DNA of 64,000 bases from NCBI RefSeq assembly GCF_020360975.1, contig NW_025408673.1, forward strand, positions 2,480,001-2,544,000, written 5' to 3'. The DNA comes from Hirsutella rhossiliensis (taxonomy: Eukaryota; Ascomycota; Sordariomycetes; Hypocreales; Ophiocordycipitaceae). The notes below the pieces were generated by a model. It had not been told where the DNA came from, made no database searches, and saw nothing but the letters and a program-made list of their open reading frames with translations. How positions within the stretch are numbered: position 1 is the first letter of the stretch; each line of letters begins with the position of its first letter. Below, in pieces: positions 35,901-46,147 of the stretch. The position numbers and the translations under genes were made by a program.

Positions 35901-38900
35901 AGGTTGGAGAGTCTCCGTCTATCGGATGGGAAGCCATGACCACGCCCTATCCATCGTCATGCACCACATCATCTCCGATGGCTGGTCTATCGATATCCTC
36001 CGGAGAGAGCTGGCCGCGTTTTACTCGGCCGCCATCCGCGGCCAAGACCCGCTCTCGCAAGTTAGACCTCTCCCCATCCAGTATCGTGACGCCTCCGCGT
36101 GGCAGAAGCAGCAAGACTAAGTAGAGACGCATCAGCATCAGCTCGACTACTGGGTCTCGCAGTTGGAAACAAGCCGGCCGGCAGAGCTATTCTGCGATAG
36201 GTCCCGACCGGCCGCTCTATCGGGACGGGCCGACGCCCAAGGCTTCAGCATTGGGGGTGTACTATACCATGAGCTCCAACAGTTCTGCAACACTCGCGGT
36301 GTCACGCTATTCGCCGTGCTTCTCGCTGCGTTTAGAGCAACGCATTATCGCCTTAGCGGCGCCGTGGATGCTACAGTCGGCGTGCCAAACGCGAATCGCG
36401 AACGGTGGGAACTTGAAGGCATCATCGGATTCTTCGTTAACTTGCAGTGCATTCGAATCAAGATCGAAGATGAATCCTTCGAAGAGTTAGTTAGCCAGGT
36501 TCAGGCAACGACGGTTGCTTCTCTCGCCAACCAGGACGTACCCTTTGAGAGGATTGTGTCAAAACTGCAGAGAGACAGGGACCTATCGCGCCATCCACTA
36601 GTCCAAATAGCATTTGCCCTTCATTCTCAGCCAGACTTAGCCAGACTTGCCCTTGAAGACGTCGAGTCTGAGCCGATGGCGTCCCCAGTCACGTCGAGGT
36701 TCGATCTTGAGTTTCACTTCTACCAGGAGCATCATACCCTTCGAAGTCACCTTGTTTTCTCAACGGATCTTTACAAGCCGGAAACAATCAACACCTTACT
36801 GTCAGTCTTCCACAGCGTCCTCGAACGCGGTCTGGCCGAGCCCAGTACCTCCATCGCCTCGTTGCCGTTGATGACCGACGATGACCGCTCCACGCTCGAT
36901 ATGATGGGGTTGCTCCAGGTCCACGTAACGGATTATCCCCGATATTCGAGCGTCATTGATGTCTTCCGTCAAGTGGTCGCGGCTAATCCTAATAGAGTTG
37001 CCGTCAGGGACGCTTCCTCTCAGCTGACATATCTCCAACTGGACCAGAGATCAGACGTGCTCACTCAGTGGCTGGCAAGGCGCTCGTTTGCCGCCGAGAC
37101 ATTGGTTGGCGTGCTTGCTGCTCGATCATGTGATACTATTGTCGCCTTTATTGGCATCCTCAAGGCCAATCTCGCGTTTCTGCCATTCGACGTCAAGGCT
37201 CCCGTCGGCCGGATGGAGACTATTCTGTCGTCCCTGCAAGGCCGCAGGCTTCATGTCGTCTTGGTTGGACCCGGTATACAACTTCCCGTCCTCCAGCGAG
37301 ACGACGTCGAGTTCGTCCGCATTGCAGATGTCCTCCATAAGCAGACTCGGAACAAGGATGCCCACCAAGCTCCAGTTGCAGTTGCTCCGCCTTCGGCCAC
37401 CAGTCTGGCCTATGTCATGTTCACCTCTGGCTCAACCGGCCAACCAAAGGGCGTCATGGTGGAACATCGCAACATATTGCGACTTGCCAAGCTGAGAAAC
37501 GTGGTGAATTGTGCCACTACCATGGCCCACATGGCAAGCATCACTTTTGACGCTTCCACGTGGGAGATCTACGCCGCTCTCCTGAACGGTGGCACGCTAA
37601 TCTGCATCGATTCCATGGTGGTGCTAGATCACATCGCTCTCCCCAAGGTCTTCATTCAAGAGCAAGTGCAAACCATGTTCATCACACCGGCTCTACTCAA
37701 GCAGTATCTTCTCCAGTGCCCAACCGTCATCAGCATGTTGGACACGTTAGTCGTAGGGGGAGATCGACTCGACCCACAAGACATGATGGCAGCGCGGAGG
37801 CTCACGACAGCCAGGATCATCAATGGCTATGGACCTACCGAGAACACGGGTTTCAGCACATGTTACTCCCTGTCGGAACAGGAACTTTATACTGATCGAG
37901 TCCCCATTGGTCGAGCGCTGAACAACTCAGGTGCATATGTCATGGATCCCCAGCAACGCCTCGTCCCGCTCGGCGTCGTCGGAGAGCTCGTGGTAACCGG
38001 CGATGGCCTGGCCCGAGGTTACATCGATCCCCAACAAAATTCCGACCGGTTCGTCCCCGTGATGGTTGGCGGTGAGAAGGTTGAAGGCTACAGAACAGGA
38101 GACAACGTGCGCTATCGGCCGGTGGATGGCCAGCTAGAGTTCCTGGCTCGAAAGGACCGGCAGGTCAAGGTCCGAGGACAGCGCGTCGAGATCGGGGAGA
38201 TTGAGCACCAAGCAAGATCCTCGCCTGACGTCGTTGACGCCGCCGTAGAGCTTATTACTCTCAGCGACTGTGGCAGCAGAGGTCCAGAGTTGATAGGCTT
38301 CCTCGTCATGGAGCCGAGCCGAGCAAGAGACAGCCGTCAGGGGAGAGGAGGCTGGACCTGTGATGGACGGGCAAGTGCAGCCCTCCAACTCGTCTGGGCC
38401 CGGTTGCAATCCGTGCTACCGCATTACATGGTTCCCTCGGTGTTGCTTCCCATATCAAACCTTCCGCTAACGGCGTCGGGGAAGATGGACCGGAGGCGGC
38501 TGCGGGAGATGGGGTCGGCGATATCAGCGCAGCAGTTGGTGGAGCTGCGGATGACAGCAAAAAGAGAGAAACGGCTACCGACCTCAGAGGCCGAGCAGCG
38601 TATGCAGAAGATTTGGTCCCGAGTGCTCCAGATAGAGCCTGCTACTATTGGCCTCGACGATGGCTTCTTTCAACTCGGCGGCAACTCGATTTCCGCCATG
38701 AAGGTTGTGGGCGAGGCTCGCAAGATGGGCACCAATCTGACCGTGGCAGATGTTTTCCGCCGTCACACCCTGGCGGAGTTGGTGAATGGACAGGACATAG
38801 AGGTGACGCAAATCCAACAAGAACCCGAACAGACTTTCCTCGTTGAACCTGCCATCAAAGCAGCTCTTTTCGAAGAGATTGACTCTGGCAGCTTTGATAT

Positions 38901-40176
38901 CCATTCGGAGGACGTTGCAGATATCCTGCCACTGACAAGCTGCCAAGAGAAGAGCTTGGTTGACAGTATCACTCACGGACAGTACGCCAACTACTTCTAC
39001 CTGGACACCGGTGCTCGCCTCGATTTGTCGTGCTTGGAAAGAGACTGTAATGTTACTCTGGTGAGGTTTCCAGTCCTCCGCGCGTGCTTTCTGCACCTTC
39101 GAGAAAGACTTTGGCAAGTTGTCCTCCACCAGCTCGAGCAACCCCTTCGCGTACAAGATGAGCATGGAGATCTCGATCAATCCTTCCGCAATTTTTGCCT
39201 CCAAGACTTACAACAAGTCTCGACGGCCACGCCCCCGGTCGCATTTGTTCTTCTAAGGCACAGTATTCAAGGAGACCGATTAATTATTCGCATGTCGCAT
39301 GCCCAGTACGATGGCATGTGCGTGCCAATTATTTTTCAGTCGCTCATGGACAGCTACCGCAAGACGGCGTTACCTGCTGCTCCCTGCTTCTCAACCTACT
39401 TGTCGTACGCTTCCCGCCGACGCTCCCATTCGGTTGCATATTGGAGCGGCTTATTGCGAGGATCGCATCTCACGGCTATCCGACCAAAGCTTCATCCACC
39501 GGGCAACATTCAGCGCGATCCCAAACCCAAACCCATTCGAATCCAAGCAGAGGCAGATTTGCCGCGTCTCCCCAGAAGGATTACGGCAGCAACTCTGGTC
39601 AGTGCTGCGTGGGCTGTTCTCCTGTCATGCATTACTAGGCAAGCCGACGTCGTCTACGGTCATATAATTGCTGGCCGGAACTCCGCGATACAAGGGGTGG
39701 AGGAGACGGTGGGATGCTGCCTTAACATTGCCCCTGTCCGTGTCACGATATCGTCTTGCCAAACTGCAGCAGAGTTGCTGCTCCACGTCCAAGACCAGTT
39801 CCTGGCGACTGGAGAAGCGGATTCCCTCGGTTTTAAAGACATCATCGAACACTGCACTGACTGGCCAGTTGGGTCGAGCTTCGACACGATAATCCAACAC
39901 CAGAATGTCGACGAGCATCCCGAAATTCAAACTCCAGGGGGCGCATCGCGAGTCCAGTTCTTTGAGAACCCGCATTCCATACCGGCGTCTATAGGCATGG
40001 TGTCCTATCCACGAGGCGACCGCCTCGGGATCGAATTAGGTGCTAATACACACATGATGACTACGGAGACGGCACATCAGCTACTGGATGGCCTTTTGAA
40101 CATTACTCAGAAGCTGGCTTGCTGCGTGGACATGCCATTGGCGTCGTGGATGGATGAGGTTAGGTTGGGAGTCTAA
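26950..40176 (+). CDS. Four-module NRPS (A-T-C)x3-A-T-CT, interrupted by one in-frame TAA
   Basis: One frame of 4408 codons without introns. Modules by residue: A1 (FTSGSTGQPKG about 230), T1 (FFRLGGDSI about 655), C1 (HHALYDGWS about 857); A2 (about 1315), T2 (FFQLGGDSV about 1730), C2 (HHALYDGWS about 1938); A3 (about 2390), T3 (about 2815), C3 (HHIISDGWS about 3005); A4 (FTSGSTGQPKG about 3490), T4 (FFQLGGNSI about 3906) and a terminal condensation domain with SHAQYDG (about 4116), the usual fungal releasing and often cyclising domain. No epimerase or methyltransferase domain is present. The start is the first ATG in the open frame; the line begins directly with an A domain, as fungal NRPSs do. 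A TAA at 36118-36120 (codon 3057, inside C3) would cut off module 4 and release. A3 lacks several core motifs. Predicted product, if functional: a tetrapeptide or shorter; substrates unknown. Confidence 0.93.
34120..35260 (+). other. Divergent third adenylation domain of the NRPS
   Basis: Compared with A1, A2 and A4, this domain has FTWGSTGGPKG in place of the phosphate-loop FTSGSTG. It has no Asp at the position that normally binds the substrate amino group (Tyr-Ala-Cys-Thr where A1 has Ser-Phe-Asp-Val). It has YGSAAT in place of YGPSE/YGPTE, and GSKDMQAQRRGRG in place of the RKDxQVKIRGQR hinge. The YRTGDL Asp and the C-terminal lysine in LTMSGKTDRRRLRE remain. The frame is fully open. It may be inactive, may use an unusual substrate, or may be skipped. 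Confidence 0.75.
36118..36120 (+). other. In-frame TAA inside condensation domain 3
   Basis: The frame is open for 3056 codons before and 1351 codons after this triplet, and both sides are parts of one C domain (IQYRDASAWQ before, LDYWVSQLE after). No GT-AG intron can remove it without deleting conserved sequence. A C-to-T change in a CAA codon would explain it. Confidence 0.85.
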
Positions 40177-41329
40177 ATGCTGCGCTTCAGCGCATATATA
40201 GTTGCTGCTAGGGACAGATACATGTTTGGCCACCTACCTTCACTCCCAAGCTCGCAAGTATGTCCTGCTCCGAGAGCAGAGAACGAGCGCAGCCCTGGAA
40301 CTGAAGAGTGGTGAACTGGCTCCAACCTGGCTGCATAGGGACAGGCGTGTCTGAACCGTCGCGGACCGCTCTCGTCGAGCTCTAAGCCGCCGTTTTCGAT
40401 CGTCTACTCGCCACAGTGCGGCGGCCGGGACCATCTCGGCGAGGAAACGTGTCGCGGGATGGCAGAGTGTGCAATAATGCCGACAATGTGCGGCAGCTGT
40501 TTAGATCCCAAGGCCATTGCCTGGAGCTCCGCGGAGAGGCTTCGGCAAGGCCATATCTCCATGGCACTACGGGGGGGCATCCGGTGGTTGCACCGGCGAA
40601 CGAGAACATCGGCACCCTGAAGGCATGCTCATCATTGGAGAGCCCAGAGCTCAAGAGGGCCTGCCTTTGCTGAAGCCGAATTCGGAAGGCTGCCCGCAGG
40701 CCGACGCGGTTGACGAACGCTGCATGAGGACCGACGAGTGGTGTCACGGCCACTAACAGCAAGCAGGATACAGCAGCGAGAGCAAGTGCCTTGCCAATCG
40801 TGGCTTGGATGTAGAGCGACTCTGGGCCATGATTATGGGTGGTCTTGTATCGAGGTCAAGCGAAGCGGTGCTCAAGGGAGGCGCCAATGTGACGGACGAC
40901 GAATGCGGTCATTCTCTTGAGAGGCGGGAATTCTGCCGATGCGAGGAGAGCGAGCAGTACGTGGCTGAGTATCGGAGCGGGATTGAAGTGGCCGTTGATA
41001 GAGGTGTCGACAGGGCGATGGAAGTGGAATAATAGGCTACGTTAACTCTTGATCTGGTGAGGGAGAGATTGCGAGGCCAAACTCCGTCGGCGTTTATGTG
41101 GATAAGCGGAGTGCTTACTCATCGAGAGCCAAGCTCGTCACGTGAGGCTGTTCGCTTGCAGGAGCGGATTGAGCTGGACCTCGCAAGCCACTCCCAAGAC
41201 AGACAGGGAGTCCGTGCTGAACGCTCCAGAGAGTCAAGATGACGACGAAGCTGGTGGAGCTCGACTTGGCCGACACCCCTAATCGCCTCTTCCCCCTGCA
41301 CAAGCTCCCGAGAACAAAGGATCCAAGAC
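40177..41329. other. Intergenic region after the NRPS
   Basis: About 1.15 kb of GC-rich sequence. Several overlapping open frames of 60-126 codons occur on both strands (for example minus 40382-40762), but none has a recognisable motif or plausible intron structure. It should hold the NRPS terminator and the promoter of the phosphoesterase gene. A decayed transporter or other gene cannot be excluded. Confidence 0.45.
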
Positions 41330-43450
41330 ATGGGCAATGGCACGGCAGAGCCCTCGTCGAAGCCGAGGCCGACCTTCTCATCGGGTCGGGACGAAGCTGC
41401 GGATGCCCCGGACTTGCGAATCCTCCACTACAACGACGTCTATCATGTCGACCAGGCCAGTGCCGAGCCCGTCGGCGGCTTTGCGCGCTTCATGACCCTG
41501 GTCAACGAGTATCGAGAAGACAAGCTGCCTAACCTCTTGACCCTTTTTTCCGGCGATGCCTTCAACCCAAGCCTCGAAAGCAGCGTCACCAAGGGTTGGT
41601 TGGCCTGCCCATGCCTCCAAGTGACGCAATTGGGACTGACGGCAAACAAGGCAGCCACATGGTTCCCGTCCTCAACACCATTGGGACTGACTGCGCTTGC
41701 GTCGGGGTAAGTTTGTCTCTCATCTGTTGTCAATATCAACTGACGCCCGTCGACACCTAGAATCACGACTTGGACTTTGGCGTCGAACAGTTCCGCCACC
41801 TCGCCGAGAAGTGCCAGTTTCCCTGGCTCCTCGCCAACATCCTCGACCCAGCCCTCGGCGTCGACGTGCCTCTGGGCAATGCCGGCCGCACGCACATGCT
41901 CACCACCTCCAACGGCATCAGGGTTGGCCTGATTGGCCTGGGTGAGCGCGAATGGCTAGAAACAATCAACAGCGTCCCGCCCAATCTCATCTATCAATCG
42001 GCCACCGCCACCGCAAAGGAACTGGTCCCCAAGCTGCGCCAGCAAGGCGCCGACATTGTAATTTGCCTGTCACATATGCGCGAGCCCAACGACAACAAGC
42101 TCGCGGAGCAGACGGACGGTATCATGGACATCATCCTGGGCGGTCATGATCACTACTACAGCCACAGCATCGTCAACGGCACCCACGTCCTGCGCTCGGG
42201 CACCGACTTCAAGCAGATGAGCTACCTCGAGGCGCGGAGGAAAAGGGACGGCTCCGGCAAGTGGGACTTTGACATCTGGCGCCGCGATGTTACCTCGGAC
42301 GTGCCCGAACACGAGCCCTCGGCCAAGCTCGCCCGCCATCTCACTTCGAAGCTGCAAAAGTCTTTGTCGCGGCCCGTTGGCTGGACGGCTATGCCGCTCG
42401 ACGCGCGCTTCAGCACTGTGCGCATCAAGGAATCCAACATTGGCAACTTTGTCTGCGACGTCATGCGGCGCTACCACAGCGCCGATTGTACAATCATGGC
42501 CGGGGGCACCATCCGCGGCGACCAAATCTATCCTCCAGGAGCTGTTCGCATCAAGGACATCACAAACTGCTTCCCCTTTGAGGATCCAGCCATTTTGTTG
42601 CGAGTCTCCGGCCAAGCCATTTGGGATGCTTTGGAAAATGGTGTTTCGACGTATCCCGCTCTGGAGGGCAGGTTCCCTCAAGTCTCCAACATTGTCTACG
42701 AGTTTGGCCCGAGCAGAGCAAGCGGCAAGAGACTCACCTCCTTGTCCATCGGGGGCGAACAATGGATCCCGGACAAGCAGTATCTTCTTGCGACGAGAGG
42801 ATACATGGGGCGCGGCAAAGGTGAGAACCAACTACGCCCTCTGCCAACTGACAGGCGCTGACAGGGCATGTCCAGATGGCTTCACCAGCTTGCTCGTCAA
42901 ATCAGAGGGCGGTCAGGCAGAGGAACTTGTTGACGAAGAGCACGGCATTCTCATCTCAGCCATGCTGCGGCAATACTTCATGGGCCTGCAGACAATTGGC
43001 CAGTGGAAGAAGCTGTCGGACCACTGGGTTGGGGTCGCCAAGGGTGCCGTGCCTTTGGCATCGGTGCGGAAGAGGGAGCACAGCAAAATGGACGACAGTC
43101 CGGGTGTCCTAGGGTCACTCGCCTCGAGCAGTAAACAGGACGCGGCCGGTGAGACGACTTGGCATGGCTTTCTGCACCAGCGCCTTGGCCTCGGCGAAAA
43201 GCCTTTGGACGACGACGAAGACGATCACTTCGACTACCTACACATGGACGAGAGCGCAGCCAACGGCGTCACCACAGACAGGATGGATTGCGAAGTCCTG
43301 CTTTTGAGAAAGTTCTGGACTCGCTGGGCGCGCAAGGCTGGCGTGAAGGCGGCCGTGTGCGATCCGATGAAGGAGGGCGAGTTTGACGTGGACTGGACGC
43401 GAGTGATTGCACCGCGCGTCGAGGGGAGAATCAAGATTTTGGCGTCTTGA
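41330..43450 (+). CDS. 5'-nucleotidase/2',3'-cyclic phosphodiesterase family metallophosphoesterase
   Basis: Exons 41330-41594, 41651-41706, 41761-42820 and 42876-43450 sum to 1956 nt (651 aa), with introns of 56, 54 and 55 nt, all GT...AG. The N-terminal calcineurin-like domain shows the metal ligands in order: LRILHYNDVYHVD, TLFSGDAFNPS, VGNHDLDFG (rebuilt across intron 2), ICLSHMREPND and ILGGHDHYY. The C-terminal substrate-recognition domain follows, with ESNIGNFVCDVMR and ITNCFPFEDP. The family hydrolyses nucleotides to nucleosides and phosphate using two metal ions. No signal peptide or GPI site is seen, so a cytosolic or vacuolar role is more likely than an extracellular one. The C-terminal 150 residues are acidic and variable. 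It is intact. Its position next to the NRPS may be accidental. Confidence 0.92.
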
Positions 43451-43734
43451 GCCATTCACCTCAACTATGAGTCGAGTGGTGAATGATTCAGTCGTGGCGG
43501 AAGAAACTTGGAGAAGATGCTCCCGTGATTGTGCCGGCTTTTCGCGCGCGAAACCCCTAGAGGACGCACCACGATGTGCGGGATAGTGCGTACATCGAGA
43601 CGTTAAAATCAGTATACTCTAAATCATTAGGCGTGTGTATTCGTATGCGTCTAAATATCTACGGAGCATTTCGTCGTCGCATCATTATCCCACGAACCCA
43701 CGGCCTTATATCCCCTTGGCCTGCTCTCTGGCCA

Positions 43735-45212
43735 CTATCCGGTGCGCTTTCCGCTCTCGCAGACGAGCTCGTCGGAGCAGTCTTTGTACGACTTGCAGGA
43801 AGCCCCTGTAGCAGCAACACAGGATCAGTTTGCAGTCGTGTCAGGAGATGCTGGAAGCGATGGAATGTTACGTCAAGGGAGGCGCTCACCTTTGCAGCGG
43901 CCCTTCCGAGAGCAGCCATTGCTGGCTGAAGGAGAGGCAGAGTCTTCCTTGCCAATAGGAAGAAACGAAGGATTGTCGTTGCGAGAAGGAGGAGAAGCAG
44001 AGGAGTTCTTGTCAGGGGTAGGAGACGACGGATTGCCATTGCCATTGGGAGGAAAGGCAGGATTGGTGGTGCTGTCGCTGTCACCATCACCACCTCCATC
44101 ACTATCTCTTCCTCCCCTCCCCTCTCTTCCGCCGCCTCTACTACCGGCTTTGCTGTCGATACGCTGAATGAGCTGGTCGCCGAGGCGAGATATGCTGCCG
44201 TCGAACTCCTGGTAGCTCTTGGCGTTCCACTTGGCGCCCTTGGCTCCCGGGACGGCATCCTTCCCGGGGAAGGCAATGTAGAGGACGTCGTTTTCGTCGT
44301 GTCCTGCGTTGCCGTTGACCCCCTTGCCGAAGCAAGCGGTGGCGAGGGAGATGGAGGCTTCGCCAACCATGGCCTCCTCGGCGTCGTCGCCATTGGTATC
44401 GCCCCAAATGCCGTATACCTGATACCGAAGGGGTGGGCGAGTGGGAAGAAGTGAATCGTTTCATGTCAGCCACGTTGTTTCCGTGCTTCACGTGCTGTCT
44501 TTCAAAGATACATTGGAAGCCACAAAGAGGGCACAGACGAGACGTTCGAAGCATCTGATACCTGTCACGAAGGAAAGAAAAGGTCGAGGACATACGAGCT
44601 TGTTATCACACACAACGGCCATGACACTGAGCGGCTCGACGCCGTACTTTGTAGGGTCAAATTTGCGCCAGCCAGGCCTCTCGCCGTTGTTGCCGAAGAC
44701 GACGTAAGGATGGACATGTGCGTTGAGATCCTTTTGGCCGGCGCCGTAACCCTGGAGCTCGTCCCTAAAGGATGACTGGGACTGGGTGTCGCTGGAGCTG
44801 CCGCAGCGGCCGTCGTCGGCGGGGCCGCGCTGGACGCCGTCGCAGTCAATGTCCAGGTTGACGAGCTGGCCGTTGCGGCCCTGGAGGTAGATGACGTTGA
44901 AGTCTTTCAAGTGGTCGCCGCAGTACTCAAAGTCTAATAACAAGCTGGTGTCAGCTGGCCATGCATTTACAAGCGGCATTCGCCATGACAGTATTTGACT
45001 CCAGGGCATGGAGGGATAAAAGACTGCGGAGAGTAAGACATACCCCCAGAGTCACCATTAGAGCTGTGAAAGCCCCCAGCCAAGACGTTCTTGCACTGCT
45101 TCTGAGCGCGGATGTTGTCGAGGAAGCTCTGGATGTTACCGGGGACGTCGCGGGCAGAGACGACGGCGCCGAGGAGTGTGAGAGCGAGAGCAACGGAGTT
45201 GCGGAGAGGCAT
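43735..45212 (-). CDS. Secreted GH75 chitosanase with Cys-rich C-terminal tail
   Basis: Exons 45044-45212, 44596-44933, 43890-44418 and 43735-43805 give 368 aa, with introns of 110, 177 and 84 nt. A signal peptide (MPLRNSVALALTLLGAVVSA) starts the protein. The catalytic domain carries the GH75 residues in VYGIWGDTNGDD (Asp) and, 13 residues on, MVGEASIS (Glu), the same spacing as Asp175/Glu188 reported for the Fusarium solani enzyme. It cleaves beta-1,4 bonds in chitosan outside the cell. After IQRIDSK comes a roughly 80-residue linker rich in Gly, Asp, Ser, Asn and Pro, then a short Cys-rich tail, GCSRKGRCK joined by the last splice to GASCKSYKDCSDELVC. The tail holds five cysteines and ends SGKRTG, so one Cys seems missing. 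If the last intron is not removed, the protein ends early at 43873. Confidence 0.92.
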
Positions 45213-45787
45213 TCTCAGGAGGCCAGACTTGTTCAAAGGGTACTAAAAGTTGAGGCCTGGGGCAGTAGGGCCAGGTTTGAAGAGCCTGGCGTACGTAGTC
45301 CTGGAGGTGTGCTTGTGATGCTGGTGATACTTCTTGAGATGAAGTGACGGTAGCAGCAGACGGGTTCAACGTTTTATTTGATACTTGGTTCTTGGAAATA
45401 GAGTGTCTGGTGTTTCCATGGGCACATGCTCACTCTCTGGTTCTTATATTTTAGACTATTGTTCTTGAGCTCTGGGTATTGTACAGCGATTGCATGCGAG
45501 CTCGGCAACGCATCGCCCCGGAGCTTCTACACACTACCCCTGTCCTTGTTACATTCACGCCAGGCCTTCTCTTACCCGGGTGATTGACGTCATCAGTTCT
45601 CGTATAGACAAGCTCAAGTGACGGAACCCTGTGTCTCTTTGACCGATCCAGCGGCGTATCGTCTCATGCGAGACCTGGGCTGGTGTCTCAGTGCGGGCCC
45701 AGGGCGGCCACATCGTCGTTATCCTCTCCGTCCGGTCGCAGGTAACTACGGCGACAAGGCGAGCTAGGACCTTTTTTAGGCTTAAAC
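45213..45787. other. Intergenic region upstream of the chitosanase
   Basis: Contains the chitosanase promoter. A 78-codon minus-strand frame (45555-45791) includes SHETIRRWIG, faintly like a helix-turn-helix of a transposase, but nothing else supports a gene. Confidence 0.4.
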
Positions 45788-46147
45788 TCAATAAGCTACT
45801 GGCGGTGGGACCCTTTGAGATGGCCGTCTAATGCCTTTGAGCATGAATGGCGAATAGGCTAACCGGGCGACTAATCTCATGGTTGCTCCACAATCGAGTA
45901 ACCAGTTTAGCAGGGTGAATAGAAACTCGGCCAATGAAAATATAATGACGGCTGCGTTAACTAGCATACAGGTTTGGATAGATAGCATATAGCGAATAGT
46001 TGTCCCGTGTGGCATTGTAAACGCTCTTTGCAGGTGGCGAGCTACAAGCTTCCAGTCCGCCAGAGTACCATTGTAAAACGTGCACCCCAACTGGCGAGCC
46101 GTGGAGTCAAAGCCTGGGTGTTGTACGTTTAGGATGTTAAACGGCAT
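45788..46147 (-). CDS. Hypothetical short protein with a possible membrane segment
   Basis: A 119-codon frame from ATG 46147 to the stop at 45788. Residues about 60-86 (LVNAAVIIFSLAEFLFTLLNWLL) are hydrophobic enough for one membrane helix. I do not recognise the protein and there is no neighbouring exon or codon-use evidence, so chance openness is a real alternative. Confidence 0.2.
   Translation of the reverse strand: MPFNILNVQHPGFDSTARQLGCTFYNGTLADWKLVARHLQRAFTMPHGTTIRYMLSIQTCMLVNAAVIIFSLAEFLFTLLNWLLDCGATMRLVARLAYSPFMLKGIRRPSQRVPPPVAY

Noticed and set aside
36118..36162. Two separate NRPS genes, ending at 36120 and starting near 36163
   Set aside because: Both sides are halves of one condensation domain in the same frame, with no promoter room between them.
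40382..41032. Possible transporter remnant on the minus strand after the NRPS
   Set aside because: Hydrophobic pieces can be read in several frames but no family motif could be confirmed.
45555..45791. Frame containing SHETIRRWIG, possible transposase fragment
   Set aside because: One short helix-turn-helix-like string is not enough, and there are no terminal repeats nearby.
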